From NCBI GenBank assembly GCA_963733765.1, contig CAVTEI010000003.1:2852001-2916000 (forward strand): DNA of 64,000 nt, given 5' to 3'. This stretch comes from DATKAS01 sp963733765. Lineage in GTDB: Bacteria > Actinomycetota > Acidimicrobiia > Acidimicrobiales > DATKAS01. The translations under genes were made by a program, and so were the position numbers. Positions within the stretch are counted from its first letter, which is position 1, and each line of letters begins with the position of its first letter. Below the pieces are notes generated by a model. It was given only the letters and a program-made list of their open reading frames with translations. It was not told where the DNA came from and did no database searches. This document shows positions 1-9,584 of the stretch, piece by piece.

Positions 1-490
1 GCAGCTCGGGCGCCTCCGGGGTCGTGCGCACCCCCGTCAAGGTCCCGATCACGCCCGTCGCCCATCCGTGCTCGCGGAGCACAGAGTCCAGAAGGTGGAC
101 GGTCGTGGTCTTTCCGTTGGTCCCCGTCACCCCGATCACGGTCAGCCCCTGCGACGGCGAGCCGTAGAGGGTCGCCGCGAGCGACGCCATGGCGACTCTC
201 GCGTCGGCGACGAGCACCTGCGGGACATCGATGGGGAGCACGCGCTCGACAACGAGCGCGACCGCGCCGGCTGCGACGGCGGCTTCGGCGAAGTCGTGAC
301 CATCGACGACGAGACCGGCCACGCAGACGAACAGTGTGTTGTCGCCGACGCGGCGCGAGTCGTACGTGATCGATCGGATGTCTACGACGCTCGAGGGCTG
401 GCCCGCGAGCATGGCCACGCCGCTCGGGCGTGGACCCGCGAGCACGGCGCCGGCGACCGAAGACTCGTCGACGAGTCGCGTGAGCTCCAT
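1..490 (-). CDS. murE: UDP-N-acetylmuramoyl-tripeptide synthetase MurE, N-terminal part
   Basis: Adds the third amino acid (usually meso-diaminopimelate) to UDP-MurNAc-L-Ala-D-Glu in cytoplasmic peptidoglycan precursor synthesis. Only the first 163 residues lie in the window; the rest continues past the left edge. The Mur ligase N-terminal fold is visible with the YDSRRV uridine-binding segment (residues 43-48) and the ATP-binding loop GTNGKTT (123-129). The ATG at 490 lies 4 bases after the ftsI stop, so it is the next gene of the leftward division cluster. MurF shares the P-loop, but gene order and the N-terminal domain favour MurE. The acceptor-specific residues are outside the window. Confidence 0.93.
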   Translation of the reverse strand, partial: MELTRLVDESSVAGAVLAGPRPSGVAMLAGQPSSVVDIRSITYDSRRVGDNTLFVCVAGLVVDGHDFAEAAVAAGAVALVVERVLPIDVPQVLVADARVAMASLAATLYGSPSQGLTVIGVTGTNGKTTTVHLLDSVLREHGWATGVIGTLTGVRTTPEAPEL

Positions 491-494
491 CGCG

Positions 495-2507
495 TTAGGG
501 GGTCGACGAGGTCGTCGACGCGTCGGCGGGCAGCGCTGTTGATGTCGAAGCGGCGGTCGAAGGCGGCGCCGTGATGGGACCGGCGTCCGCGATGTCGCCG
601 GGTGTCGGAGCGGTGCCCGCGGGGGCCTCGGGCGTCACGTCGATCGCTCCGCCGGGCAGCGGCTCAGGAGGCACGATGCGCAGCTGGCGCACGGCGACGT
701 TCGCGAGCTCGGCGAACACCGGAGCCGAGACGACGCTCGCGTAGATCGATGTCGACGGCTCGTCGATCACCACGATGATCGAGAGCTGCGGGTCCTCTGC
801 GGGGAGGTACCCCGCGAACGAGGACACGTAGGCACCCGCCTTGTAGCCGGGGAGGCCGTTGTCGTTCGGCTTGCGGGCCGTTCCCGTCTTGCCGGCGACC
901 GAGTACCCGGGCACCGCGGCCCGAAAGCCCGTTCCCTCGTTCGACGCCACCACTTGCTGCAGCATCTCATTCACCTTCGTCGCCGTCTCCGCGGACACGA
1001 CATGTTCCTGCTCCGCTGGGGGGGCGTCATGGCGATTGCCATCCGCGTCGATGGTCGCGGCGACGAGGCGAGGAGCGACGTAGGAGCCGCCGTTCGCGAT
1101 CACGTTGTAGACCTCGAGCATCTGCAGCGCCGTCACCGAGATGCCCTGGCCGATCGGGATGCTCCCGATCGATGTGCCGGACCAGTCGTTCGGGTCGAGC
1201 ATCAGGCCGGCCGACTCGCCCGGAAAGTCGAGAGCGGTGCGCGTCCCGAGGCCGAAGCGACGGAGGTATTCGTCGATCCGGTCCTTTCCGAGCATCTGCG
1301 CCATCATGATCGTGCCGATGTTGGAGGAGCGCGTGACGATGTCGCGCACGGACCAGCTCGTGACCGTGTGGGGGTCGTGATCCGAGAACAAGTGGTCCGC
1401 CACCTGGAGGCGGTCGGGCACCTGAAGCACCGTGTCCGGATTGACCAGGCCCTCCTCGATCGCCGCAGCTGCGGTGATGACCTTGTTGACGGAGCCAGGC
1501 TCGAACACTGACGTGACGGCCTCGTTCGCGCTCGACACGATCGGCTGCCCCGTCTCGGAGTCGATCACCACGTTCGCCATCGCGAACACATCGCCGGTGT
1601 TCGGGTCCATCAGGATCGCTCGCGTGCCACGGGCACCGACGGCCATCACTTGGCGCAGCAACGCCTGCTCGGTCGCGAACTGCAGCGAGCGGTCAATGGT
1701 GAGCACGAGGTCGTCGCCAGGAAGCGCCGGTTCGACGCTCTGGCGCCCGACGGGGATCGTGCGTCCTTCGCCGTCGCGCTCGCGCACGAGACGCCCGGGG
1801 ACACCCGTGAGGCGTGCGTCGTACGACCCCTCGATGCCCGAAACCCCGATGTTGTCGATGTCGACACGCCCGAGGATGGAACGGGCCAGCTCGCCCGACG
1901 GCGACGCTCGGCCCGGCTCTTCGATGAGGAAGACGCCGTCGAGGTGCAGCCCGGCAACGCGCTGCGCGGACATGTCGTCGATCTGCCGGGCGACGTACAC
2001 GAAGTCGGCGTCGCGCGCGAGCCGGTCGGTGAGCGCGGCGGGATCACCGCCGAGGATGGGAGTGAGCAGCCCCGCCGCGCGCGCCGGGTCGGCGATCAAC
2101 CGGGGGTCGGCCCAAATCGTCTGCTTGGGCACGGTGAGCGCGAGCTCCGCGCCGTTGCGATCGAAGATCGTTCCCCGCTCCGCGGGCAGCACGACGGAGC
2201 GCACTCGCTGCGACTCGCCGAGAGCCGTGTACCGAGCGGCGTCGACCGTCTGGAGCGTCCCGACCCGCACCAGCACTGCACCGAACGCCAGCAGACTCAC
2301 GACGACCGTGCACGCCAGCCGGACGGCCGGCCGTCCTACCCGCCGAGTCGTCCCCAGGCGAGCCTGAGGTCGGCGCTGAGCGACGAGCCTCGTCGCCCCC
2401 GGCGACGGGCGGGTCGACGAGCGCGACGCGGAGGAGCGGGTCGTCGAGGAACGTGATGTCGATGTTCGGGCGGGCCCCCGCGTGCGCGTCGGGGAAGCTG
2501 GCGTCAC
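495..2507 (-). CDS. ftsI: Septal peptidoglycan transpeptidase FtsI (class B PBP)
   Basis: Class B penicillin-binding protein that cross-links septal peptidoglycan. A basic, Ser/Thr/Arg-rich cytoplasmic tail of about 60 residues is followed by one membrane anchor, the dimerisation domain (ERGTIFDRNG region) and the transpeptidase domain. The three catalytic motifs are present: SVNK with the nucleophile near Ser339, SSN near 394-396, and KTG near 540. A Pro/Thr/Ser-rich extracytoplasmic tail closes the 670-residue protein. The start is a GTG at 2507 overlapping the ftsL stop by four bases (GTGA). It reads open into the upstream ftsL frame only because ftsL carries an apparent one-base insertion, so an 841-residue fusion is probably not real. 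Confidence 0.93.
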   Translation of the reverse strand: MTPASPTRTRGPARTSTSRSSTTRSSASRSSTRPSPGATRLVAQRRPQARLGTTRRVGRPAVRLACTVVVSLLAFGAVLVRVGTLQTVDAARYTALGESQRVRSVVLPAERGTIFDRNGAELALTVPKQTIWADPRLIADPARAAGLLTPILGGDPAALTDRLARDADFVYVARQIDDMSAQRVAGLHLDGVFLIEEPGRASPSGELARSILGRVDIDNIGVSGIEGSYDARLTGVPGRLVRERDGEGRTIPVGRQSVEPALPGDDLVLTIDRSLQFATEQALLRQVMAVGARGTRAILMDPNTGDVFAMANVVIDSETGQPIVSSANEAVTSVFEPGSVNKVITAAAAIEEGLVNPDTVLQVPDRLQVADHLFSDHDPHTVTSWSVRDIVTRSSNIGTIMMAQMLGKDRIDEYLRRFGLGTRTALDFPGESAGLMLDPNDWSGTSIGSIPIGQGISVTALQMLEVYNVIANGGSYVAPRLVAATIDADGNRHDAPPAEQEHVVSAETATKVNEMLQQVVASNEGTGFRAAVPGYSVAGKTGTARKPNDNGLPGYKAGAYVSSFAGYLPAEDPQLSIIVVIDEPSTSIYASVVSAPVFAELANVAVRQLRIVPPEPLPGGAIDVTPEAPAGTAPTPGDIADAGPITAPPSTAASTSTALPADASTTSSTP

Positions 2508-3020
2508 GGGGCCGAGCCCATGAAGGGCTTCAGCTGGCTCCAGGTCGGTCCCTCGCCCGCGATCGCGGCGTCGACCTCCGCCTCGTCGGGGAGCGATCGA
2601 CCGGACGCGCTCGACGACCGCCACCACTTGCTCGAGGGTCGGCGCGAGATAGGTGATGGTGTCGGGCTGCACCATCCCGAGACGGTGGTTCGCCACCGCG
2701 ACGATCCGCTCGGGCGACTCGAGCTCGGCGACGTCGGCTCTGAGTCGGTCGAATCGGTCTTGAGCCTGGCTGACTTGCCGATCGAGCCGGTCGAGTCGCT
2801 GCTGACCTTGGACGAGCACGGTCTGGAACACCGCCGCGGCAAAGAGCGCGAGCAGCGTGACCGTCGCACTCGCGAATGCGATGCCCGCGACGCGTCGGCG
2901 CGACGGACGGACGGCGATACGCAGACGCGGTCTGCGGGCGACGACCTCGTCCGGTTGCGACGCGCCAATCCCCAGACCGGGGACCACGATGACGCCCGCG
3001 GGCATCGCCAAGTCGCTCAC
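2504..3020 (-). CDS. ftsL: FtsL-like septum protein, apparent +1 frameshift
   Basis: Small bitopic division protein of the FtsL/FtsB type that scaffolds FtsI and FtsW at the septum. About 45 cytoplasmic residues precede one membrane helix (ASATVTLLALFAAAVFQTVL), then a short heptad-like segment and a Leu/Gly-rich end. After the segment ending VVERVRSIAP the frame breaks. A second frame carries a natural-looking acidic C-terminus (DEAEVDAAIAGEGPTW) and stops at 2504, overlapping the ftsI GTG. Removing one C from the run at 2588-2591 joins the two parts into a protein of about 171 residues. The GTG start overlaps the rsmH stop. Family assignment rests on topology and position between rsmH and ftsI. 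Confidence 0.8.
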
Positions 3021-3994
3021 GAGCGATCGGCTCGATCAGCACCAGGCGAAGGAGGGGGCGGCGGCGTGATCTTCTCCACCGCGCGAAGTCGGGCGCTCTC
3101 GGCCCGCGGGTTCGCTGCGATCTCGACATCGGTTGGCGTCCACCCGCCCTGTTTCAACAGCCGCACTGTCTGGACGGCGTCGCACACGCACGGCAACCCG
3201 GGCGGGCAGCTGCAGCCACCGGTCGCCGCGTACCGGAACCGCTGCTTGACGATGCGGTCTTCGCCGGAGTGATAGGCGAGAACGGCGCAGCGGCCTCCCG
3301 GCGCGAGCAGGTCGATCGCGTCGTCAAGAGATGCGCCGAGGATCTCCAGCTCGCGGTTGACCTCGATGCGGATGGCCTGGAACGTCCGCTTCGCCGGGTG
3401 CCCACCGCGACGGCGGGTGGCGGCGGGAATCGCGTCGCGCACGATGGACGCGAGCTCAGCGGTCGATTCGATCGGCCGAGCGGCCACGATCGCCCGGGCA
3501 ATGCGTCTCGCGAAGCGCTCGTCACCGAACTGTTCGATCACCCGCGCGAGCTCGGCCTCGGAGTAGCCGTTCACGATGTCCGCCGCGGAGAGGTCGGACG
3601 AGGGGTCCATCCGCATGTCGAGCGGGCCGTCGTTGCGATAGCTGAAGCCGCGCTCGGGTCGGTCGAGCTGCGGCGAGCTGACGCCGAGGTCGTAGAGCGC
3701 CCCGCTGAGGGTGGAGATGCCGAGGTCGGACATGACGGTGACGAGGGTGTCGAACCTTGCCCGGCGCAGCGTCACCCGGTCGCCGAAAGCTTCGAGAGCC
3801 GAAGCTGCGGCAGCGAGCGCATCAGGGTCTTGATCGAGGCCAACCACGGCAACCATCGGGTTGGCTTCGAGGATCACCTGTGCGTGTCCTCCACCGCCGA
3901 CCGTCGCATCCACCACCACGCCAGGGGGCACGGCCCCGAAGAGCCGGGCAATACGTTCGGCCATGACGGGGTGGTGATGAAAGCGGTCGCTCAC
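3017..3994 (-). CDS. rsmH: 16S rRNA (cytosine1402-N4)-methyltransferase RsmH
   Basis: SAM-dependent methyltransferase that N4-methylates C1402 of 16S rRNA; also known as MraW. The family start block FHHHPVM opens the protein, followed by the SAM site VDATVGGGGH, the segment LYDLGVSSPQLDRPERGFSY and the C-terminal AYHSGEDRIVKQRF block. The chosen GTG at 3994 starts right at the conserved VSDRFHHHPV segment and gives 325 residues, normal for the family. An in-frame ATG at 4117 would add 41 residues without family character, inside an inverted-repeat region. The stop overlaps the ftsL start by four bases. A cysteine-rich patch (CSCPPGLPCVC) near the C-terminus is visible. Confidence 0.95.
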   Translation of the reverse strand: MSDRFHHHPVMAERIARLFGAVPPGVVVDATVGGGGHAQVILEANPMVAVVGLDQDPDALAAAASALEAFGDRVTLRRARFDTLVTVMSDLGISTLSGALYDLGVSSPQLDRPERGFSYRNDGPLDMRMDPSSDLSAADIVNGYSEAELARVIEQFGDERFARRIARAIVAARPIESTAELASIVRDAIPAATRRRGGHPAKRTFQAIRIEVNRELEILGASLDDAIDLLAPGGRCAVLAYHSGEDRIVKQRFRYAATGGCSCPPGLPCVCDAVQTVRLLKQGGWTPTDVEIAANPRAESARLRAVEKITPPPPPSPGADRADRS

Positions 3995-4024
3995 GGTGCC
4001 TCGCTGCTCGGCGACCGGATTTCC

Positions 4025-4151
4025 CTGTCGCTTGCCTGCAGCCCCCCGGTCAGCAGTTGCCGCCGGGTTTTCTCCCCGACTGGCGAGACGGAAGCGGGCG
4101 GAGTTGGGGCTGTCCATCTTCGCTTCCCGGGGGACTGCAGGCGAGCGACAG
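4025..4151. repeat. 25-bp inverted repeat in the mraZ-rsmH spacer
   Basis: Arms at 4025-4049 (beginning CTGTCGCTTGCCTGCAG) and 4127-4151 are reverse complements at 23 of 25 positions, separated by 77 bp. They fill much of the unusually long 233-bp spacer between mraZ and rsmH. Transcribed from the mraZ promoter, the arms could pair into a large stem. It might act as an attenuator, an RNA-processing site or a small repeat element. No function is shown by sequence alone, and I saw no further copy in this window. Confidence 0.7.
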
Positions 4152-4227
4152 GTCGCTGCGCCTTGCGTGGTGCGAATCGATCCTCTGTCGCTCCCTTCGG
4201 TTCAGGCGTCTTGTGAGGCGCGTCTTG

Positions 4228-4635
4228 TCAGGTGGGTTCGGAGAGCAGCGCGTCTCCGGAACGGTCGACCGCTTCCCAGCGGGCGGCGTCCCAGAGCTCG
4301 ACGCTGGTGAAGGCTCCGATGACGATGACGTCGTGCTCCAGGCCGGCGAAGACCCGGAGGTCGGCGGGGATGGCGATGCGGCCTTGGCTGTCGGGCTTGA
4401 CCGAAGCGGCCCCGGAAGAGAGGGCCCGGAGGGCGCTGCGACCGACTTCGCCTCGCTTGGCCTTCTCGACCATCTCCACCGCCTCTCGCTCGAAGTCCTC
4501 GGGTGTCCACACTGCGAGGCAGCCATCGAGGCCCTTGGTGACGTAGCCCCCACTGGCCAACCGCTCTCGGAACGCCGCCGGCAGGACGACCCTGCCTTTT
4601 GGGTCGAGCGAGTGCTCGAACCTCCCCACGAACAT
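4228..4635 (-). CDS. mraZ: Transcriptional regulator MraZ
   Basis: DNA-binding regulator of the division and cell-wall cluster, with two AbrB-like swapped-hairpin (SpoVT) repeats. The protein opens with the hallmark MFVGRFEHSLDPKGRVVLPA. A second repeat begins near residue 81 (DSQGRIAIPADLRVFAG) and ends in VELWDAARWE. At 135 residues it has the usual length. It is the first gene after a sigma70-type promoter overlapped by TGGG-type boxes (4745-4799), which fits autoregulation as described for MraZ in other bacteria. Downstream, a 233-bp spacer with an inverted repeat separates it from rsmH. Confidence 0.96.
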   Translation of the reverse strand: MFVGRFEHSLDPKGRVVLPAAFRERLASGGYVTKGLDGCLAVWTPEDFEREAVEMVEKAKRGEVGRSALRALSSGAASVKPDSQGRIAIPADLRVFAGLEHDVIVIGAFTSVELWDAARWEAVDRSGDALLSEPT

Positions 4636-4744
4636 CGGCGCTGCTCCGTTGTGCGGTCTGTCGGGGCCACTTCGCTGTGGCGTCTCTTGCTGCCTCTTGC
4701 GGTCTTGCGACTTGCGACCTGCAGGGCTTCCGCTGTGCCACGCT

Positions 4745-4799
4745 GCCCACCGGGCGCCCCACTTCGACCCACCTTAAGCCCCTTTCCCCCACCCGTCAA
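4745..4799 (-). promoter_or_regulatory. mraZ promoter with MraZ-box-like TGGG repeats
   Basis: On the minus strand a -35 TTGACG (4799-4794) and a -10 TAAGGT (4776-4771) are exactly 17 bases apart, about 135 bases upstream of mraZ. TGGG boxes read leftward from 4791, 4771, 4761 and 4749, the first three in a 10-bp register. Known MraZ operators are TGGG direct repeats with about 10-bp periodicity. The boxes overlap and flank the -10 element, as expected for a repressor operator. This is motif inference without expression data. Confidence 0.65.
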
Positions 4800-4894
4800 C
4801 ACCTGATCCCACTCCTCTTCCTTCCCCTCCGCGTTTCGTCGCCAGCGGTACAAATGGGATCCCCTGGTGACGAAACGCTTCAGGGGCTGAGGGG

Positions 4895-5524
4895 TCAGCG
4901 GGTGTCGATGGCGGCCAGGAACGCCGCCTCGAGCGCGTCGAGATCAGGCACGCCGACGGCCGCGGGTTCGAGCAGGTCCGCCACTTCGCGCCACTCGTCC
5001 GGAGCAAAGATGCGAGCGAGCTCCGACGGATCCCACGTGCGCAGGACGACGCACTGGAAGCGGGCACCCGCCCGCGTCCGCCGCTGCGAGATGCCGACCA
5101 CCTTGCGCCCATCGATCAGCACCTCGCCGGGACCGACCCCGGCGAAGCAGATCTGTGACGACCACGAGGTGCTCACGAGCGTGTCTGTGTGCACGGTTCC
5201 CGTGCCGAGCGCGTCGCGCCACGTCTCCCCCAGCCAGTGCGCGGCACGACCGACGTCGTCGTCCCACCACTCGTCAGTGCGGGGCACGAGGACATCGATC
5301 CACAGCACCTCGGCGGGACGCACCAGCACCGCGCCGCCGCCGCTGTTCCGGCGGCACACCTCGAGCCCTTGGACGACGACCTCCGGCTGGGTGCTCCCGA
5401 GCACGAGGGCAGCCTCGGTTGCATCGAGGATCCAGACCGCGCGGTGCACGGGATCGGGCATCGGGATGGCGTGCAGCTCCGCGGGGGAGCCGCGGAGGCG
5501 CTCGACCGCCCACCCGCCGGTCAC
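4895..5524 (-). CDS. Lipoate-protein ligase A family protein
   Basis: Cytoplasmic biotin/lipoate ligase-fold protein of about 209 residues that would attach lipoate (or octanoate) to lipoyl domains. Supporting motifs are RRNSGGGAV, matching the LplA RR-SGGGAV adenylate-binding segment, and GRKVVGISQRR with the conserved lysine. The protein lacks the C-terminal accessory domain of E. coli LplA, so it may be a transferase rather than a full ligase. The GTG at 5524 overlaps the region just after the HNH gene stop (5526), suggesting cotranscription. The exact substrate is not determined by sequence. Confidence 0.82.
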   Translation of the reverse strand: MTGGWAVERLRGSPAELHAIPMPDPVHRAVWILDATEAALVLGSTQPEVVVQGLEVCRRNSGGGAVLVRPAEVLWIDVLVPRTDEWWDDDVGRAAHWLGETWRDALGTGTVHTDTLVSTSWSSQICFAGVGPGEVLIDGRKVVGISQRRTRAGARFQCVVLRTWDPSELARIFAPDEWREVADLLEPAAVGVPDLDALEAAFLAAIDTR

Positions 5525-5525
5525 G

Positions 5526-6035
5526 TCATGCGGAGAGCGAAGTGCGGGACTCGAGGTAGGGGGCCCAGTGCTCGGGCACCCGTCCCACGGTGACGACGAC
5601 CCACGCGAGCGCCCGCGGCGCAGAGGGCCGGCGGGCGAGGTGCATCGAGGTCTCCTCGAGCAGACGATCACGCTTGCGGATGTTGCACGCGCGGCACGCC
5701 GCTACGACGTTCTCCCACACGTGTTGCCCGCCTCGACTTCTCGGCGTCACGTGGTCGATCGAGTCGGCGTGGTCGCCGCAGTACTGGCATCGGTGATCGT
5801 CGCGTGCGAACACGGCGCGGCGGCTCAACGTGCACCGTCTCTGGAACGGCACCCTCACGAAGTAGCGCAGCCGGATCACCGACGGCACTTCGAGGCTCAA
5901 CCGCTCGGAGCGCATCAGCTCGCCGTCGGCGTGGAGAACTTCGGCCTTCTCGTCGAGCACGAGACACACCGCCCGACGCGCGGGAACGATGCAGAGGGGC
6001 TCATACGTGGCGTTCAGCACCAGCGCACGGCCCAC
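5526..6035 (-). CDS. HNH endonuclease family protein
   Basis: 169-residue protein of a widespread actinobacterial HNH family. The N-terminal half (ALVLNATYEPLCIVPARRA) is a conserved region of unknown role. The C-terminal half holds a zinc-binding and nuclease core: CQYCG, the catalytic-type SIDHVTPRSRGG, and the ENVVAACRACNIRKRDR block that completes the HNH with a second CxxC. The members are chromosomal and common, and no restriction or phage partner lies nearby, so a housekeeping or repair role is more likely than defence. The substrate is unknown. It is upstream of, and coupled to, the lipoate ligase-like gene. Confidence 0.88.
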   Translation of the reverse strand: MGRALVLNATYEPLCIVPARRAVCLVLDEKAEVLHADGELMRSERLSLEVPSVIRLRYFVRVPFQRRCTLSRRAVFARDDHRCQYCGDHADSIDHVTPRSRGGQHVWENVVAACRACNIRKRDRLLEETSMHLARRPSAPRALAWVVVTVGRVPEHWAPYLESRTSLSA

Positions 6036-6073
6036 GACTGCCTACCTCTGCCTTCGCCGTGCTCGCGCCCCGT

Positions 6074-6313
6074 TCATGGCCCGACATCCTGCCACTCGCG
6101 GCACCACTCGAGATAAGAGATGACGTCGCCGGGCTCGGCGGCGTGACGCGCATCTCCGTACTGCGTCTGCAACCGGAACGCGAGGTAGCGCCGGTCGGGG
6201 ATCGGAAGGAACGGCGGCCGTCGCCACCAGCCCCGCGGGACCAGGCGCGCCGCCTGGCGAGCCGCAGTCGGCCACAACCCGGGCCGACGAGCAACCGCCG
6301 AGATGACCGCCAC
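6074..6313 (-). CDS. Small conserved hypothetical protein (79 aa)
   Basis: Starts at a GTG at 6313, 14 bases after the reconstructed stop of the acyl-CoA dehydrogenase. The protein is basic at first (PGLWPTAARQAARLVPRGWW), followed by FLPIPDRRYLAFRLQTQYGD and the acidic ending DVISYLEWCREWQDVGP. From memory, short proteins with a WWRRPPFLP...YLxFRLxTQYG pattern recur in actinobacteria, without an assigned function. There is no signal peptide or membrane helix. Without the frame correction in the upstream gene it would appear as a C-terminal extension of the dehydrogenase. Confidence 0.65.
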   Translation of the reverse strand: MAVISAVARRPGLWPTAARQAARLVPRGWWRRPPFLPIPDRRYLAFRLQTQYGDARHAAEPGDVISYLEWCREWQDVGP

Positions 6314-6327
6314 CCGCGCGCCGGGTG

Positions 6328-7586
6328 TCAGCCGCGCTGGGCCTGCAGGTCGGCCCACGTGCCGGTATCGGCGCGCTGGCTCCTTGGGGAGGCCGAGCAC
6401 CATCTCACCGAGGATGTTGCGCTGCACCTGGCTCGTGCCCGCGTAGATGGTGCCGGCGCGCGCGTTGAGAAACGTCGTCGCCCACGAGTTCGACGAGTTG
6501 GGCGCACCCGGTTGGTCGGTCGGGAACGAACCGTGCGGGGGCCGCCCCGTCGGCGCCAACGCATCGGCGCCGAGGATGTCGACGCCGAGCTCGGTGACGA
6601 GCTTGTGGTACTCGCTCCAGTAGAGCTTGGAGATCGACGCGTCGGGCCCAGGGTGCTGCCCGGCGAGGAAGCGAGTGAGCACGCGCAGCCCGTTCCACCG
6701 CATGATCTCGACCTTCGTGTGGCACCACGCCAGCCGTTGGCGGATGAGCGGGTCCTCGTTCAGTCCGCGTTCGCGTGCCAACGCGATGAGACGGTCGAGC
6801 TCGCTGCGGAACAGGATCGGCCCCGTTGCCGCGGCCTCCCCACGCTCGTAGCCGAGCAACGTCATCGCGACGGCCCATCCGTTGTTCACCCCGCCGAGCA
6901 CGTTCTCCTTCGGACAGCGTGCGTCGGTGAAGAAGACCTCGTTGAACTCCGACTCCCCCGACATCATGCGGATCGGGCGCACCTCGACGCCGGGCTGACG
7001 CATGTCGACCAACATGAACGAGATGCCCTTGTGCTTCGACGCCTCGGGATCGGTGCGCGTCGAGCACGAAGATGTGGTCGGCGAGATGGCCGGCTGATGT
7101 CCAGATCTTCTGGCCGTTGATCACGAACTCGTCGCCGTCGAGCACCGCACGACAGCCGAGGTTGGCGAGGTCGGACCCGGCGTTCGGCTCGGAGTAGCCC
7201 TGGCACCAGACGTCGTCGCGACTCAGGATCCGCGGCAGGTAGTGCTTCTTCTGCTCTTCGCTCCCCCACTGCAGGATCGTGTTGCCGACCATCTGGATGC
7301 CGAAGATGTCGTTCGTGGCGCCCGCGGGCACACCGGCCTTCGCGAACTCCTCGGCGACGATCACCTGCTCGAGCGACGTGAGGCCGGCCCCGCCGTACTC
7401 ACGAGGCCAACCGAGCGCGAGCATGCCGTTCTCGTAGAGCGTGCGCCGCCATTCGAGCGTGAACTCGGTGAGCGCGTCGCCCTCGAGCGAGCCCAAGCCC
7501 AGCCAGTCGGGCGGGAGATGTTCGGCCAGGAAGGCCTGCACCTTCTCGCGGTACGCCCCGGCTTCGGCGGTGTAGGTCGGCTGCAT
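6328..7586 (-). CDS. Acyl-CoA dehydrogenase, interrupted by two apparent frameshifts
   Basis: FAD flavoenzyme for alpha,beta-dehydrogenation of acyl-CoA thioesters. The N-terminal helical domain is followed by the signature CQGYSEPNAGSDLANL and INGQKIWTSAG; the C-terminal part has YAGTSQVQRNILGEMVLGLPKEP. At 7060 one base appears inserted (frame breaks after HIFVL), and at 6377 another; correcting both gives one protein of about 418 residues ending ADTGTWADLQAQRG. The family's usual length is 380-420. A catalytic Glu at the usual short/medium-chain position was not evident in the parts I inspected, so the substrate class is open; steroid or branched-chain acyl-CoA is possible. Confidence 0.85.
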
Positions 7587-7595
7587 GTCGGCAGG

Positions 7596-8471
7596 TTACT
7601 GCCGGGTCACTGCGCGGCAAGCCGAGCGCAGCGGCGCCGACGAGAGGCCCGTCTTCACCCAGCCCACCGGGCACGACGCGAGCTCCCCTCGCGAACTCGA
7701 TCCGCGCGCCGCCTGGCGAGCTCGGCCTGTGCAGCGGCGAAGAACGGCGCGCCGAAGCCGAGGGCGACCGATCCCGCGACCGTGGCGAGGCGAAGATCGA
7801 GCAAGGGCATGACCGACGACAGCGCCCGGCCGAGAAGCACCCCGGACCGCTCGATCGTCTCGGTCGACGCGATCTCTGGCGGTTGCCCGGTGCGCGCCTC
7901 GATTGACGGCCCGGATATCTCTGCTTCGAGACACCCCCGACCGCCGCATGCGCACGGACGGCCGTCGGGTTCGACGATGACATGGCCGATGTGGCCGGCG
8001 TTGCCGGTCGCGCCGTCGAGCAGACGGCCGTCGACGACGATCCCGCCGCCCACTCCGGTGGACACGACCATGCCGATGTAATTGCGCCTCCCCCGCCGCG
8101 GCGCCCAGCCATCCCTCGGCGACGGCCAGCGCCTTGGCGTCGTTGTCGACGACCGTCTCGAGGCCGGTGTGCTCGACGACGCGACGCCGGAGCGGGAACC
8201 GGCGCCACTGCGGGATGTTGAGGGGCGATACCGCTTCGCCACCGGGCGTCATGGGCCCGCCGCACCCGACCCCACACGCGATGACGCGGTGCCCGTGCCG
8301 CTCCGCGACGGACCTCGACTCGTCGAGCAGCGTCGCCACCCGGCCGAACAGCGCTTCGGCGTCCGCCCCGACCGTCGCGGTGGTGCCCCTGGTCAGGATC
8401 ACGCCCCCGACGCTCACGAGGCCCGCCGCCAGCTTTGTGCCGCCGACGTCGAGGGCGAGCACGACATCCAC
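7596..8471 (-). CDS. ROK family sugar kinase, interrupted by two apparent frameshifts
   Basis: Glucokinase-like ROK kinase or regulator. The N-terminus carries the phosphate-binding LALDVGGTKLAAGLV; the middle has the catalytic NDAKALAVAE segment, and later GTGVGGG-type and CACGGRGCLE motifs, the latter being the ROK zinc signature. The frame breaks at the C run 8090-8094 (one extra base) and again near 7709-7716. The C-terminal VVPGGLGEDGPLVGAAALGL lies in the third frame. The corrected protein is close to 290 residues, and the exact stop is uncertain (near 7596). There is no N-terminal helix-turn-helix, so a kinase is favoured over a repressor. Confidence 0.82.
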   Translation of the reverse strand: MDVVLALDVGGTKLAAGLVSVGGVILTRGTTATVGADAEALFGRVATLLDESRSVAERHGHRVIACGVGCGGPMTPGGEAVSPLNIPQWRRFPLRRRVVEHTGLETVVDNDAKALAVAEGWLGAAAGEAQLHRHGRVHRSGRRDRRRRPSARRRDRQRRPHRPCHRRTRRPSVRMRRSGVSRSRDIRAVNRGAHRATARDRVDRDDRAVRGASRPGAVVGHALARSSPRHGRGIGRPRLRRAVLRRCTGRARQAARGSSSRGELASCPVGWVKTGLSSAPLRSACRAVTRQ

Positions 8472-8581
8472 GCGGCGGGAACGTAGCCGTGCCGATCGCC
8501 GTGACGCTCAACCCGGCGCGACGGCCACTCTGGCCGCAAGGGGCCTACGCTGGCCGTTCCCGACCAAGGAGCTCACGCCTC

Positions 8582-9580
<999 letters not shown>

Positions 9581-9584
9581 ACAA

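Noticed and set aside
68..574. Plus-strand open frame over murE
   Set aside because: Arg/Asp/His-rich composition typical of an antisense shadow; the minus strand encodes a clear MurE.
495..3020. 841-residue FtsL-FtsI fusion protein
   Set aside because: A stop and an overlapping GTG exist in the alternative frame, and one extra base explains the join; treated as two genes.
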